A DNA stretch of 37,938 bases from DASVHS01 sp038244815 (GTDB taxonomy: Bacteria > Acidobacteriota > Thermoanaerobaculia > Gp7-AA8). The notes under the pieces were generated by a model. That model was not told the DNA's origin and did not search any database. It saw nothing but the letters and a program-made list of their open reading frames with translations. Positions within the stretch are counted from its first letter, which is position 1; each line of letters starts with the position of its first letter. The stretch is taken from positions 1 to 37,938 of the forward strand of contig JBBRTB010000033.1 of assembly GCA_038244815.1 (NCBI GenBank), in the 5' to 3' direction. A program made the position numbers and the translations under genes. This document shows, one piece after another, positions 25,181 through 33,588 of the stretch.

Positions 25181-26608
25181 CTACAGCGTCTCGGCGACCG
25201 CTGCGACCAGGTCAGGAAGGGCGACATGCCGCTCAAGACCTATCTGCCGATGCATACCGCTCTCTGCACGTGGGCATCCGGCGCGCAAAAATCGCCTGGC
25301 GGCCGCGGCTGTTCCACGGCGGCTACGGCACGAGGCGTTCGAGAAGTACGCCGCGGTCATGCGGCGAAGATGCTGCGTGCGCGCGGCCATACCTTCCTCA
25401 ACATCTGCCACCGGCGATGCACTGCTTGATTCTCGAGGCGCGCGAGGCGGCAGGGCGATGACGATCGCCGCCAAAAGCGCCAGGACCGCGCCGGCCGAGA
25501 ACGCCGACTGAATGGACACGCGCTGGTAGAGCTCGCCGAAGATCAGCGATCCCACGAGCACGCCGAATCCGCTGACGAGGTAGTAGATCCCGAAGCTTTT
25601 GCCGCGCGCCGCGGCCGGAACGAAGTCGCTGATGAGCGCCCGCTCGGCCCCTTCGCTGAAGACGAAGGGCAGCGCGTAGAAGACGAACAGCGCGAAGAAC
25701 GCCGGTACGCTCCGCGCCGCGGGAAAGAAGAAATAGGTCACGGCGTAGAGCAGCCAGCCGAAGGCGACGACGTAGCGGCGCGGCACGCGGTCCGACAGCG
25801 CGCCGGCGTGCGTCGACAGCAGCGACTTCACGAGGTGGTGTGCCGCCCAGAGCAGCGGCAGCATCGCGGTCGAGACGCCCGAGGCATGGGCCTGCAGCAG
25901 CAGAAACGCGTCGCTGGAATTGGCGAGGGAAAACAGGGCGATGGCGGCGATGAGGCGATAGAAACCGGGCGACAAAGGCCCGACTCTCCCGTCGGACCTG
26001 GCCGCCGGAGAGTCGGCCCTCTGCTCGCGCGACGGCTCCTTGAGCAACGCCAGCAGCAGGAACACCGCGATCAGGCCCGGGATCACGGCGATGAAAAACA
26101 TATGACGCAGCGGCACGTGCAGGCCGGAGAGGAGGAGCGTGGCCACCAGGGGACCGATGACCGCTCCGAGATGATCCATGGCGCGATGAAAGCCGTACGC
26201 GCGCCCGCGCTGGCCGGCCGCGGTGACGTCGGAGATCATGGCGTCCCGCGGCGCCGAACGGATGCCCTTGCCCGTGCGGTCGATGAGCCGCGCGCTCAGC
26301 ACCGCCGTCCACGATGAGGCCGCGCCGATCAGAGCCCGCGAGCCGGCCGCCAGCAGGTAGCCCGTGGCGATCATCGGCTTGCGATGGCGCACCCGGTCCG
26401 ACCACGCGCCGGCGATGAACTTGAGAATCGAAGCCAGGGCGTCCGCGGCACCTTCGATCAATCCGACGATCACCGGCGAAGCGCCGAGAGTCGTGGTAAT
26501 GAAGATCGGCAGCAGCGGATAGATCATCTCGCTGGCCGAGTCGTTGAGTAGGGAGACGAATCCGAGAACGATGACCTGAGGGCTGAGCCTGCGTGTGTCC
26601 CGTGGCAC
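25181..26608 (-). CDS. Major facilitator superfamily transporter
   Basis: 475 aa from a GTG start. Hydrophobic segments consistent with 12 membrane helices span to about residue 395, with the MFS cytoplasmic-loop signature DRTGKGIRSAPRDAMISD and GAWSDRVRHRKPMIATGYL. This resembles the DHA1-type exporters described as hyperactive MFS transporters. The last ~80 residues are Arg-rich, without membrane segments, and antisense to a plus-strand gene remnant, so the natural stop may have been nearer 25420. Divergent from the hydroxyacyl-CoA dehydrogenase with only 53 bp between. Substrate unknown. Confidence 0.85.
   Translation of the reverse strand: MPRDTRRLSPQVIVLGFVSLLNDSASEMIYPLLPIFITTTLGASPVIVGLIEGAADALASILKFIAGAWSDRVRHRKPMIATGYLLAAGSRALIGAASSWTAVLSARLIDRTGKGIRSAPRDAMISDVTAAGQRGRAYGFHRAMDHLGAVIGPLVATLLLSGLHVPLRHMFFIAVIPGLIAVFLLLALLKEPSREQRADSPAARSDGRVGPLSPGFYRLIAAIALFSLANSSDAFLLLQAHASGVSTAMLPLLWAAHHLVKSLLSTHAGALSDRVPRRYVVAFGWLLYAVTYFFFPAARSVPAFFALFVFYALPFVFSEGAERALISDFVPAAARGKSFGIYYLVSGFGVLVGSLIFGELYQRVSIQSAFSAGAVLALLAAIVIALPPRAPRESSSASPVADVEEGMAARTQHLRRMTAAYFSNASCRSRRGTAAAARRFLRAGCPRAESGMHRQIGLERHVALPDLVAAVAETL
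25199..25279 (+). pseudogene. Remnant of a haem-binding-domain protein
   Basis: A short plus-strand frame reads CDQVRKGDMPLKTYLPMHTA and then LCTW. This matches, from memory, the C-terminal motif of the ~140-aa haem-binding domain family (Cys..Val, GxMPLxxY, xxH, LCxW). No start or N-terminal CxxCH part is present and the frame is disturbed afterwards, so it is a decayed fragment, overlapped antisense by the MFS tail. Confidence 0.4.
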
Positions 26609-26661
26609 GCGCGGAGAATAAGGCTTTCTGTTTTAATGACGCGCGTTTTTCGGGGAGGAAC

Positions 26662-27549
26662 ATGACAAGCATCAGGAAAGTTGGCGTTTTGGGTTGCGGT
26701 CTGATGGGCTCGGGCATCGCCCAGGTAGCCGCGCAGGCCGGCTACGACACGGTCGTGGTGGAGGTGGAGCAGAAGTTTCTCGATCGCGGTCTGTCCGGTA
26801 TCGACAAGAGTCTCGGCAAGTTCGTGGAGAAGGGGAAGATGTCGACGTCCGACAGGGACTCCTGCCTGGCGCGCCTGAAGGGCTCGACCTCGTTGGGCGA
26901 CCTGGCGCAGTGCGACATCGTGGTCGAGGCCATCACCGAGAACCCGCAGGTCAAGAAGGAGACGTACACGGCCATCGACTCGATCGTGAAGAAGGACGCC
27001 ATCTTCGCCTCGAACACCTCGTCGCTCACCATCACCGAGCTGTCCATGGCCACGGCCCGTCCGAAGCAGTTCGTGGGCCTGCACTTCTTCAATCCGGTGC
27101 CGCTCATGAAGCTGGTCGAGGTCGTGCGCACGATCCTGACCACCGACGAGGCGTTCAGGACCGCGTTCGATTTCGCGAAGTCTCTCGGCAAGGAACCGGT
27201 GGCCTGCCGCGACAACTCAGGCTTCATCGTCAACCGGCTGCTGGTCCCCTACATCCTCGACGCCATCCGCGCCTACGAGGAGGGTGTCGGCTCCATCGAA
27301 GACATCGACAAGGCCATGCAGCTCGGCTGCGGCTATCCCATGGGACCGTTCACGCTGCTCGACTTCGTGGGGCTGGACACGACGTATTTCATCAGCCAGG
27401 TGATGTTCGAGGAGTATCGTGAGAAGCGATTCGCGTCGCCGCCGCTGCTCCGCAAGATGGTTCTGGCCGGCCGCTTCGGCCGGAAGAGCGGCGCCGGCTT
27501 CTACGACTACTCCGGCCAGAAGCCGCTGGCCATGGACAGGAAGAGCTGA
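26662..27549 (+). CDS. 3-hydroxybutyryl-CoA dehydrogenase (3-hydroxyacyl-CoA dehydrogenase)
   Basis: 295 aa from ATG 26662 with GGGGAGGAAC upstream. Rossmann motif VGVLGCGLMGSGIAQV, catalytic-region FVGLHFFNPVPLMKLVEVV, and the C-terminal domain DNSGFIVNRLLVPY with YPMGPFTLLDFVGLD. It interconverts 3-hydroxyacyl-CoA and 3-oxoacyl-CoA with NAD(H), in beta-oxidation or butyrate/PHB-type pathways. The stop shares a base with the next ATG (TGATG), pairing it with the enoyl-CoA hydratase that performs the adjacent step. Standalone length is typical of the short-chain HBD type rather than the fused FadB. Confidence 0.93.
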   Translation: MTSIRKVGVLGCGLMGSGIAQVAAQAGYDTVVVEVEQKFLDRGLSGIDKSLGKFVEKGKMSTSDRDSCLARLKGSTSLGDLAQCDIVVEAITENPQVKKETYTAIDSIVKKDAIFASNTSSLTITELSMATARPKQFVGLHFFNPVPLMKLVEVVRTILTTDEAFRTAFDFAKSLGKEPVACRDNSGFIVNRLLVPYILDAIRAYEEGVGSIEDIDKAMQLGCGYPMGPFTLLDFVGLDTTYFISQVMFEEYREKRFASPPLLRKMVLAGRFGRKSGAGFYDYSGQKPLAMDRKS

Positions 27550-28328
27550 TGTACGACAACGTCACGACCGAGCGCAGAGACAACATCCTCGTCATCACCG
27601 TCGACCGCCCCAAGGTCCTCAACGCCCTGAACGCGAAAACGGTGGAGGAGATCGGGCAGGCCTTCGCCGCGGCGCGGGACGACGACGCCGTGCGCTGCGT
27701 GATCGTCACCGGCGGCGGGGAGAAGGCCTTCGTGGCCGGCGCCGACATCAACGAGCTCTCGAAAATGACGCCGATCGTCGGCAAGTTCACCTCCGAACAG
27801 GGACAGAACGTTTTTCTACAGATCGAGCGCTACCCCAAGCCGGTCATCGCCGCCATCAACGGCTTCGCCCTCGGGGGCGGCTGCGAGCTCGCGCTGGCCT
27901 GTCACATCCGCATCGCCTCCGACAAAGCGCAGCTCGGACTCCCCGAAGTCTCGCTCGGCATCATCCCCGGATACGGCGGCACCCAGCGCATGGTCCGTCT
28001 CCTCGGCAAGGGAAAAGCGTTCGAACTGATCTGCTCGGGCGAGCGGGTCAGCGCCGCCGAGGCCGAGCGCATCGGACTGGTCAACCGCGTCGTTCCCGCC
28101 GATCAGTTGATGGGCGCGGTCGAGGATCTGGCGAAGAAGATCGCGGCAAAGTCGCCGATGGCGGTGCGTGCCGCGATCGAGGCCATCAACATCGGCAGCG
28201 ACATGCCGCTCGAAGAAGGGCAGGTGCTCGAAGCAACGCTCTTCGGTCTTCTCTGCGCGAGCGAGGACATGAAGGAAGGGATGGCCGCATTCCTGGAGAA
28301 GCGTCAGGCAAACTTCCCGGGACGATGA
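27549..28328 (+). CDS. Enoyl-CoA hydratase (crotonase type)
   Basis: 259 aa, translationally coupled (TGATG) to the dehydrogenase. It has the oxyanion-hole loops GEKAFVAGADINELSKM and ALGGGCELALACHIRIA. The first catalytic Glu is in LPEVSLGIIPGYGGTQRM, with the second Glu of GGGCELAL. This two-glutamate pattern fits an active 2-enoyl-CoA hydratase. It forms 3-hydroxyacyl-CoA for the neighbouring dehydrogenase. Confidence 0.93.
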   Translation: MYDNVTTERRDNILVITVDRPKVLNALNAKTVEEIGQAFAAARDDDAVRCVIVTGGGEKAFVAGADINELSKMTPIVGKFTSEQGQNVFLQIERYPKPVIAAINGFALGGGCELALACHIRIASDKAQLGLPEVSLGIIPGYGGTQRMVRLLGKGKAFELICSGERVSAAEAERIGLVNRVVPADQLMGAVEDLAKKIAAKSPMAVRAAIEAINIGSDMPLEEGQVLEATLFGLLCASEDMKEGMAAFLEKRQANFPGR

Positions 28329-28395
28329 GGTGCCGGGGGCCGGCTCTACGCCGGACCTGAGAGCCCTGCCGCGCGTCGTCGCGCATAATGTGGTC

Positions 28396-28947
28396 ATGCG
28401 AAGGGTCTTCCTCACCTTGCTCGCGATTCTCGTCTGCGTGTCCGCGCAGGCGTCCTTTGTCTTTTCCGACATTCCCTGGAACACGCAGGCGCAGTCGGTG
28501 ATGAAGAAACTGAAGGACGCGGGGTTCAAGCAGATCCGCAAGGACAAACAGGGCGACATCACGTTTCGGGGCACGCTCCTCGGCCACGATGCCGCGGGGA
28601 TGGCCATGTTTGCAGAGGGCAGGCTGGCCAAGGTGCTGGTCATGCTCTCCACTCCCGACGAGATGGCGCGCGAGGGCTACACCCAGGTCCGCGATGTGCT
28701 GATCACGAAGTACGGGCAGCCCGCGCACACGACGGTTACGTTCCTGGAGCCGTTTCATCAGGGTGACGGCTACGAGGCCGAGGCCATCCGGTCGGGGAAG
28801 GGAATCTTCGTGACGCAGTGGAACGAGGACGGCGAGCAGCTGATCCTCAACATCACATCGAGTCTGGCGGTGGCGGTCACGTACGAATCGCCGGACTGGG
28901 CGGCGGAGCTGGAACGGCGGAAGAGCAAGGGCGCCGCTGCGTTTTAG
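28396..28947 (+). CDS. Small exported protein of unknown function
   Basis: 183 aa from ATG 28396 with a signal peptide (MRRVFLTLLAILVCVSAQAS). The mature part starts FVFSDIPWNTQAQSVMKKLK, a pattern seen in exported proteins of about this size. It ends 17 nt before the LeuA-like gene and may be co-transcribed with it. No enzymatic motif recognised. Confidence 0.7.
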   Translation: MRRVFLTLLAILVCVSAQASFVFSDIPWNTQAQSVMKKLKDAGFKQIRKDKQGDITFRGTLLGHDAAGMAMFAEGRLAKVLVMLSTPDEMAREGYTQVRDVLITKYGQPAHTTVTFLEPFHQGDGYEAEAIRSGKGIFVTQWNEDGEQLILNITSSLAVAVTYESPDWAAELERRKSKGAAAF

Positions 28948-28964
28948 TTAGACTGAGTACTGCC

Positions 28965-30242
28965 ATGGACGATCTCATCTACGACTGGAACCTGACCGGC
29001 GAGCAGCCGGTCCGCCCGTCGCGCCGCGTCGAGTTCGACGACGAGACGCTGCGCGACGGACTGCAGTCGCCCTCGGTGACCGACCCGTCGCTCGACGAGA
29101 AGATCCGCATCCTCCATTTCATGAACGACATCGGCATCGACAACGCCGATATCGGCCTGCCCGGCGCCGGTGCGCACGTGCAGAAGACCGTGGAGGCACT
29201 GGCGCGCGAGATCGTCACGAACAAGCTGTCGGTCTATCCGAGCGCGGCCGGCCGCACGCACGAGAACGACGTCCGCCCGATCATCGACATCTCCCAGCGC
29301 GTCGGCATCGCCATCGAGGCCGACCTCTTCATCGGCTCGTCGCCCATCCGCCAGTTCACCGAGGAGTGGGACATCGACTGGATCATCGAGCAGTCGGCCA
29401 AAGCGGTCCGCTTCGCAACGGAGAACGGGATTCCGGTCATGTACGTGACCGAGGATACGACGCGAGCGAAACCGGAGGATGTGGAGAAGCTCTATACCGC
29501 GGCCATCGACGCCGGCGCGAAGCGGGTGTGCATCGCCGACACCGTCGGCCACGCCACGCCGTGGGGTACACGCAACCTCGTCCGCTTCGTCCGATCCCTG
29601 GTGGACCGGCTCAATCCCGCGGTGAAGGTGGACTGGCACGGCCATCAGGATCGCGCCCTCGGGGTGATCAACTGCATCGCCGCGCTGGAAGCAGGCGCGG
29701 ACCGCGTGCATGGATCCGCCGCCGGCATCGGCGAGCGCGTCGGCAACACGCCCATGGATCTGCTGATGGTGAACCTCAAGCTGATGGGGTGGATCGACAA
29801 CGATCTGACCAAACTGCCCGATTACGTCTATTTCGTGACGAAGGCGACACATGTCCCTTTGCCGGACAACTATCCTGTATTCGGACGCGATGCCTTCCGC
29901 ACTGGGACCGGCGTGCACGCCGCTGCGATCATCAAGGCCCGGAAAAAGGGAAGCGAATGGCTCGCCGACCGCGTTTACTCGGGCGTTCCGGCTGGCATGT
30001 TCGGCCTGCAGCAGATCATCGAAGTGGGTCCGATGTCCGGCCTGTCGAACGTCATCTACTGGCTGGCCGCTCACGGTTACCCGCAGGAAGAAACGCTGGC
30101 AAAAGAGATCTTTCAACTCGCGAAGTCGACCAGGAAGGTATTGAGTGACGACGAACTTCATGCGGCCGCGAAGCGCTGGCAGGATGAACAGTCGGCGGCG
30201 CTCACAGCTCAAGCCTCAAATGCCCGAGTGGTGGAACGGTAG
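28965..30242 (+). CDS. DRE-TIM metallolyase: 2-isopropylmalate/homocitrate synthase-like (LeuA-like)
   Basis: 425 aa from ATG 28965. The signature DDETLRDGLQSPSV holds the metal and catalytic Arg-Asp of the family (RD near the N-terminus). Second metal-site histidines are in VDWHGHQDRALG, and the glycine-rich loop is AAGIGERVGNTPMDLLM. Such enzymes condense acetyl-CoA with a 2-oxoacid. The C-terminal LeuA regulatory domain is absent, so it is not a feedback-regulated canonical LeuA. Its final codons (ARVVER, stop TAG) lie inside the tRNA-Leu gene; the stop falls in the tRNA D-arm. Confidence 0.82.
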   Translation: MDDLIYDWNLTGEQPVRPSRRVEFDDETLRDGLQSPSVTDPSLDEKIRILHFMNDIGIDNADIGLPGAGAHVQKTVEALAREIVTNKLSVYPSAAGRTHENDVRPIIDISQRVGIAIEADLFIGSSPIRQFTEEWDIDWIIEQSAKAVRFATENGIPVMYVTEDTTRAKPEDVEKLYTAAIDAGAKRVCIADTVGHATPWGTRNLVRFVRSLVDRLNPAVKVDWHGHQDRALGVINCIAALEAGADRVHGSAAGIGERVGNTPMDLLMVNLKLMGWIDNDLTKLPDYVYFVTKATHVPLPDNYPVFGRDAFRTGTGVHAAAIIKARKKGSEWLADRVYSGVPAGMFGLQQIIEVGPMSGLSNVIYWLAAHGYPQEETLAKEIFQLAKSTRKVLSDDELHAAAKRWQDEQSAALTAQASNARVVER

Positions 30243-30307
30243 ACACGAAGGTCTCAAAAACCTTTGGCTGCAAGGCCGTGCCGGTTCGAGTCCGGCCTCG
30301 GGCACCA
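30222..30307 (+). tRNA. tRNA-Leu(CAA), CCA encoded
   Basis: Acceptor arms GCCCGAG/CTCGGGC, anticodon arm AAGGT-CTCAAAA-ACCTT giving anticodon CAA, a class II variable arm (GGC/GCC) as expected for leucine, and T-arm GCCGG-TTCGAGT-CCGGC. Discriminator A and CCA are at 30304-30307. Its first 21 bases are also the 3' end of the upstream protein gene. Confidence 0.93.
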
Positions 30308-30333
30308 CGACCATCAGACCGACCAGACCAACT

Positions 30334-32781
30334 ATGCGACCAACCGTCAGCGTCATCCTCGCGCTCTTATTCGCCAGCACGCTGTCTGCGGCCGCTCCGC
30401 GGCACTTCATTCTCTCGCCCAGCCGCGCATTGACCGGGCAGGAGCAGAGCGATCTGGCCTCGCGCGGACTGCTCATCGAAAGGCCGCTGACTCACGGCCG
30501 CTATCTCGTGCGCATGACCGGCGGCGCTACCGTGGCGGCGAACGATCCGCGCATCGCCTCGCTGGTGCCGCTCGCCGCCGCGGCCAAGCTGCATCGCAGC
30601 GCTCTTCGCGAAGTGGCCCGCGCGCGGCCATACGCCAGACTGAATGTTCTATTTCACGACGACGTCTCGTTCGAGAGTGCGAAGACCGCGATCCAGGCGG
30701 CAGGCGGCACGCTGGCCGAGCCGCTGCAGGCCGATTTCCATGTCCCGCGCCGGATCTCGGTGCTGATCGCAACGGCGGACGTGGCCACGCTCGCTTCTGA
30801 CGATGATGTCCTCCTCGTCTACGGTCCGAGGAATCTGCGCATCGCGCCCGAGAACACCGAGGCCGCCGCGGTCAACGACGTCACCCCGCTTCTGACGGGG
30901 CCCTACAACCTGAGCGGTCAGGGCGTGGCGCTGTCGTACTTCGAGCTGGCCCAGGCCGACACGACGCATCCTGAGTTTCAGGGGCGGCTGACCGCACACG
31001 GCCCGTTCGCCGGAAGTGCGAACAACGACATGCAGCATGCCACGCACACCGGCGGCACGATGATCGCGGCCGGCATCGACCCATCGGCGAAGGGGATGGC
31101 TCCGTCGGCGACGCTCGACGAATACGACGCCAACAGCGACAACTTGCTCGACTTCAAGAGCTCGCTCGGCTCGCGTGCCGACAACAACTCATGGGGCTAC
31201 ATCCTGGGCTGGTGCAACACCGGAGACTGCGCCAGCAAAGGATGGGTCTGGACCGACACCGATCTGTACTACGGCGGATACGACGCCTTCATCACCGCGC
31301 CGCTCGACAAGATCATACGAGCGACCGGCGTCCTGATGGTGCATTCGGCTGGCAATGACGCGGACAAGGTCGGACCGCTGGCCGCGCCGTTCCTGCACGG
31401 CCACTACGACAACAATGGCAATATCGTCACCGGTTACTGTTACTCCGCCGACGGCAGCGGTACGGACTGTCCGGTGCCGACATGCAAGGCGGGAGCGGCG
31501 TTCTGCGAGGTCACACGCCATGCGCAGATCTCGAGCCTTCTTCCCGCGCCGTGGGTGTCGATCGGGTTGACGGCGTCGGCGAAGAATGTGATTGCCGTCG
31601 GCGCCGTGAACACGAGCAAGCAGATCGCCTCGTTCAGCTCCCGCGGGCCGGCGCGCGACGGCCGCGTGAAACCCGATCTCGTCGCCGTGGGCGTCGGCGT
31701 GTACTCGACGATTCCAAACAACGGCTATTCGTCGCTCAGCGGCACATCCATGGCGGCGCCGGTCGTCACCGGCGCTTCCGCCCTGCTCGTGGAGCAGTGG
31801 CGGCGTTCGTTCGGGGGCGCCAATCCGTCCGCGGCCGCGCTCAAGACGCTCATGCTGGCCACCGCGCAGGACCGGGGTAATCCCGGTCCCGACTTCACGT
31901 ACGGGTTCGGACTGCTCGACGCCAAGGCGGCAGCCGACACGATCATCGCCGACGCGGGACAGGCTCGCCGCATCAAGATCAGCGAGCTCGCCACCGGCGG
32001 CAAGCTCGAGCTTCCTGTGACCCTCAACACGACGCAGACTCTACGCGTGGTCCTCGGATGGAGTGACCCGGAGGTGCTCGTTTTTCCCGTCGACTCCGGC
32101 GACCCGACCGATCCGCTGGCAGCGAGCACGCTCGTCAACGATCTCGATCTGAAAGTGGTCGATGCCGGTGGCAACGATGTGCTGCCGTACGTTCTCGACG
32201 CCACCCATCCCGATCAGGCCGCGACGCGCGGTGTCAATCACATCGACAACACCGAAGAAGTGGAGATCCCGAATGCGGTGCCGGGCATCTATAAGGTAGT
32301 GGTCACGGGAACGAACGTCGCCGCGAGCTCGCCGCAGACGTTCGTCGTGGTCTCGAGCGCCGAGCTGGGGCCGGCGATCGTGCCTTGTACGAATCCGTTC
32401 GCGCTCAACAACACTCCCGACTCCGCCTACGGCAACATCGTGGCGGCGCAGTCGCTCACGGGCCGCATATGCGACTCGACCTCCGCGTCGTACTTCAAGT
32501 TCGCCGCCGACCTGGCCGGGACCGTAGGCGTCACCGTGACCGCGACGGACACGCCGGTGCGCGTGACGCTGTCGAGCAACGCCACGCCGACTGTGGGCGC
32601 CGACGTTCTCGCCGGGCAGACCAGGACGGCCAGCGCGACGTTCAGCGGCAGCAACTCGCCGACGCAGTTCCTCGTCAAGGTCGAGCCCACCGGCACGATC
32701 GGCAGCTCCGCGCGATTCACGCTCACGGCGGGGTTCCCGTCGGAGACCGGACGGCGGCGCTCCGTGCGGCGATCGCACTGA
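30334..32781 (+). CDS. Exported S8 subtilase with Glu at the usual catalytic Asp position
   Basis: 815 aa from ATG 30334, which opens a signal peptide (MRPTVSVILALLFASTLSAA); the longer frame would read through the tRNA. An I9-like propeptide region follows. The catalytic His is H235 in MQHATHTGGTM and the Ser is in LSGTSMAAPVVTGAS. Where subtilases carry the Asp (xxDGGxxxxTHxEF or DTGxxxxHPxF) this one reads YFELAQADTTHPEF, i.e. E204 if aligned to the DGG type. The C-terminal ~250 residues are beta-rich, including a pre-peptidase-type domain (ASYFKFAADLAG), as in secreted acidobacterial and myxobacterial proteases. Starts 27 nt after the tRNA. Confidence 0.85.
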   Translation: MRPTVSVILALLFASTLSAAAPRHFILSPSRALTGQEQSDLASRGLLIERPLTHGRYLVRMTGGATVAANDPRIASLVPLAAAAKLHRSALREVARARPYARLNVLFHDDVSFESAKTAIQAAGGTLAEPLQADFHVPRRISVLIATADVATLASDDDVLLVYGPRNLRIAPENTEAAAVNDVTPLLTGPYNLSGQGVALSYFELAQADTTHPEFQGRLTAHGPFAGSANNDMQHATHTGGTMIAAGIDPSAKGMAPSATLDEYDANSDNLLDFKSSLGSRADNNSWGYILGWCNTGDCASKGWVWTDTDLYYGGYDAFITAPLDKIIRATGVLMVHSAGNDADKVGPLAAPFLHGHYDNNGNIVTGYCYSADGSGTDCPVPTCKAGAAFCEVTRHAQISSLLPAPWVSIGLTASAKNVIAVGAVNTSKQIASFSSRGPARDGRVKPDLVAVGVGVYSTIPNNGYSSLSGTSMAAPVVTGASALLVEQWRRSFGGANPSAAALKTLMLATAQDRGNPGPDFTYGFGLLDAKAAADTIIADAGQARRIKISELATGGKLELPVTLNTTQTLRVVLGWSDPEVLVFPVDSGDPTDPLAASTLVNDLDLKVVDAGGNDVLPYVLDATHPDQAATRGVNHIDNTEEVEIPNAVPGIYKVVVTGTNVAASSPQTFVVVSSAELGPAIVPCTNPFALNNTPDSAYGNIVAAQSLTGRICDSTSASYFKFAADLAGTVGVTVTATDTPVRVTLSSNATPTVGADVLAGQTRTASATFSGSNSPTQFLVKVEPTGTIGSSARFTLTAGFPSETGRRRSVRRSH

Positions 32782-32820
32782 GGGGCAACGCAGGGACTTT
32801 GACGTTATCCTTCGCTGGCG

Positions 32821-33588
32821 ATGGTCAAGACTCTTCTCATCGAGGAATCCGGCGGGGTTGTCACCGTCACACTGAATCGTCCCGAGGTTCACAACGCCTT
32901 CAATGACGAACTGATCGCGGAGGCGATCGACTTCTTCTCCGGCGTTTCGAAGGATGCGCGCGTCATCGTGCTGCGTGGTGCCGGCCAGACGTTCTGCGCC
33001 GGCGCCGATCTCAACTGGATGTCGCGCATGGTCTCGTACACGCGCGAGCAGAACATGCGCGACTCGGCGCAACTGGCGATGATGTACGCGGTCATCGATG
33101 AGTGTCCGTTGCCGGTGGTCGGTCGTATCACCGGTGCCGCCATCGGAGGAGGGGTGGGGCTCGTTGCCGTGTGCGACATCGCCATCGCCTCGCCGCAGAC
33201 GAAGTTCGGTCTGTCCGAGGTGAAGCTGGGGATCGTACCGGCGGTGATTTCACCGTATGTCATCGCCAAAATCGGCCCGTCGCACGCGCGCGCCCTATTC
33301 CTGACCGGGGAGCGGTTCGACAGCGCCCGGGCCCTGCACATCGGCCTGGTCCATCGGGTCACCGACGATGTCGATGCCGCGATCGCGGAGACGGTGGCGC
33401 AGCTCCTGACCTCCGGACCGGAAGCGGTGCGCGAGTGCAAGAAGCTGATCGCGCACGTGGCCTCTCACGATCTGGCCGACTCCATTCCCTACACGATCGA
33501 GGCCATCGCCGCACGGCGCGTGTCCGATGAGGGGCAGCAGGGGATGAAGGCGTTTCTGGAGAAGAAGAAGGCGCCGTGGGCGCAATAA
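32821..33588 (+). CDS. Enoyl-CoA hydratase family, methylglutaconyl-CoA hydratase (LiuC)-like
   Basis: 255 aa. Crotonase motifs TFCAGADLNWMSRM and GAAIGGGVGLVAVCDIAIA, with LSEVKLGIVPAVISPYV in the position of the catalytic Glu. The AGADLNWM text is typical of LiuC-type methylglutaconyl-CoA hydratases of leucine catabolism. It overlaps the following biotin carboxylase by 13 bp, the order found in liu clusters. Other liu genes are not in the window, so the substrate assignment is moderately supported. Confidence 0.85.
   Translation: MVKTLLIEESGGVVTVTLNRPEVHNAFNDELIAEAIDFFSGVSKDARVIVLRGAGQTFCAGADLNWMSRMVSYTREQNMRDSAQLAMMYAVIDECPLPVVGRITGAAIGGGVGLVAVCDIAIASPQTKFGLSEVKLGIVPAVISPYVIAKIGPSHARALFLTGERFDSARALHIGLVHRVTDDVDAAIAETVAQLLTSGPEAVRECKKLIAHVASHDLADSIPYTIEAIAARRVSDEGQQGMKAFLEKKKAPWAQ

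Noticed and set aside
26158..26317. Plus-strand ORF of 169 aa at 25808-26317 over the MFS gene
   Set aside because: It is antisense to membrane helices with clear MFS motifs; its charged repetitive text is a typical shadow of a GC-rich gene.
30222..30333. Prophage or island attachment site at tRNA-Leu
   Set aside because: No integrase and no second copy of the tRNA 3' end is visible in the window; the downstream gene is an ordinary exported peptidase.
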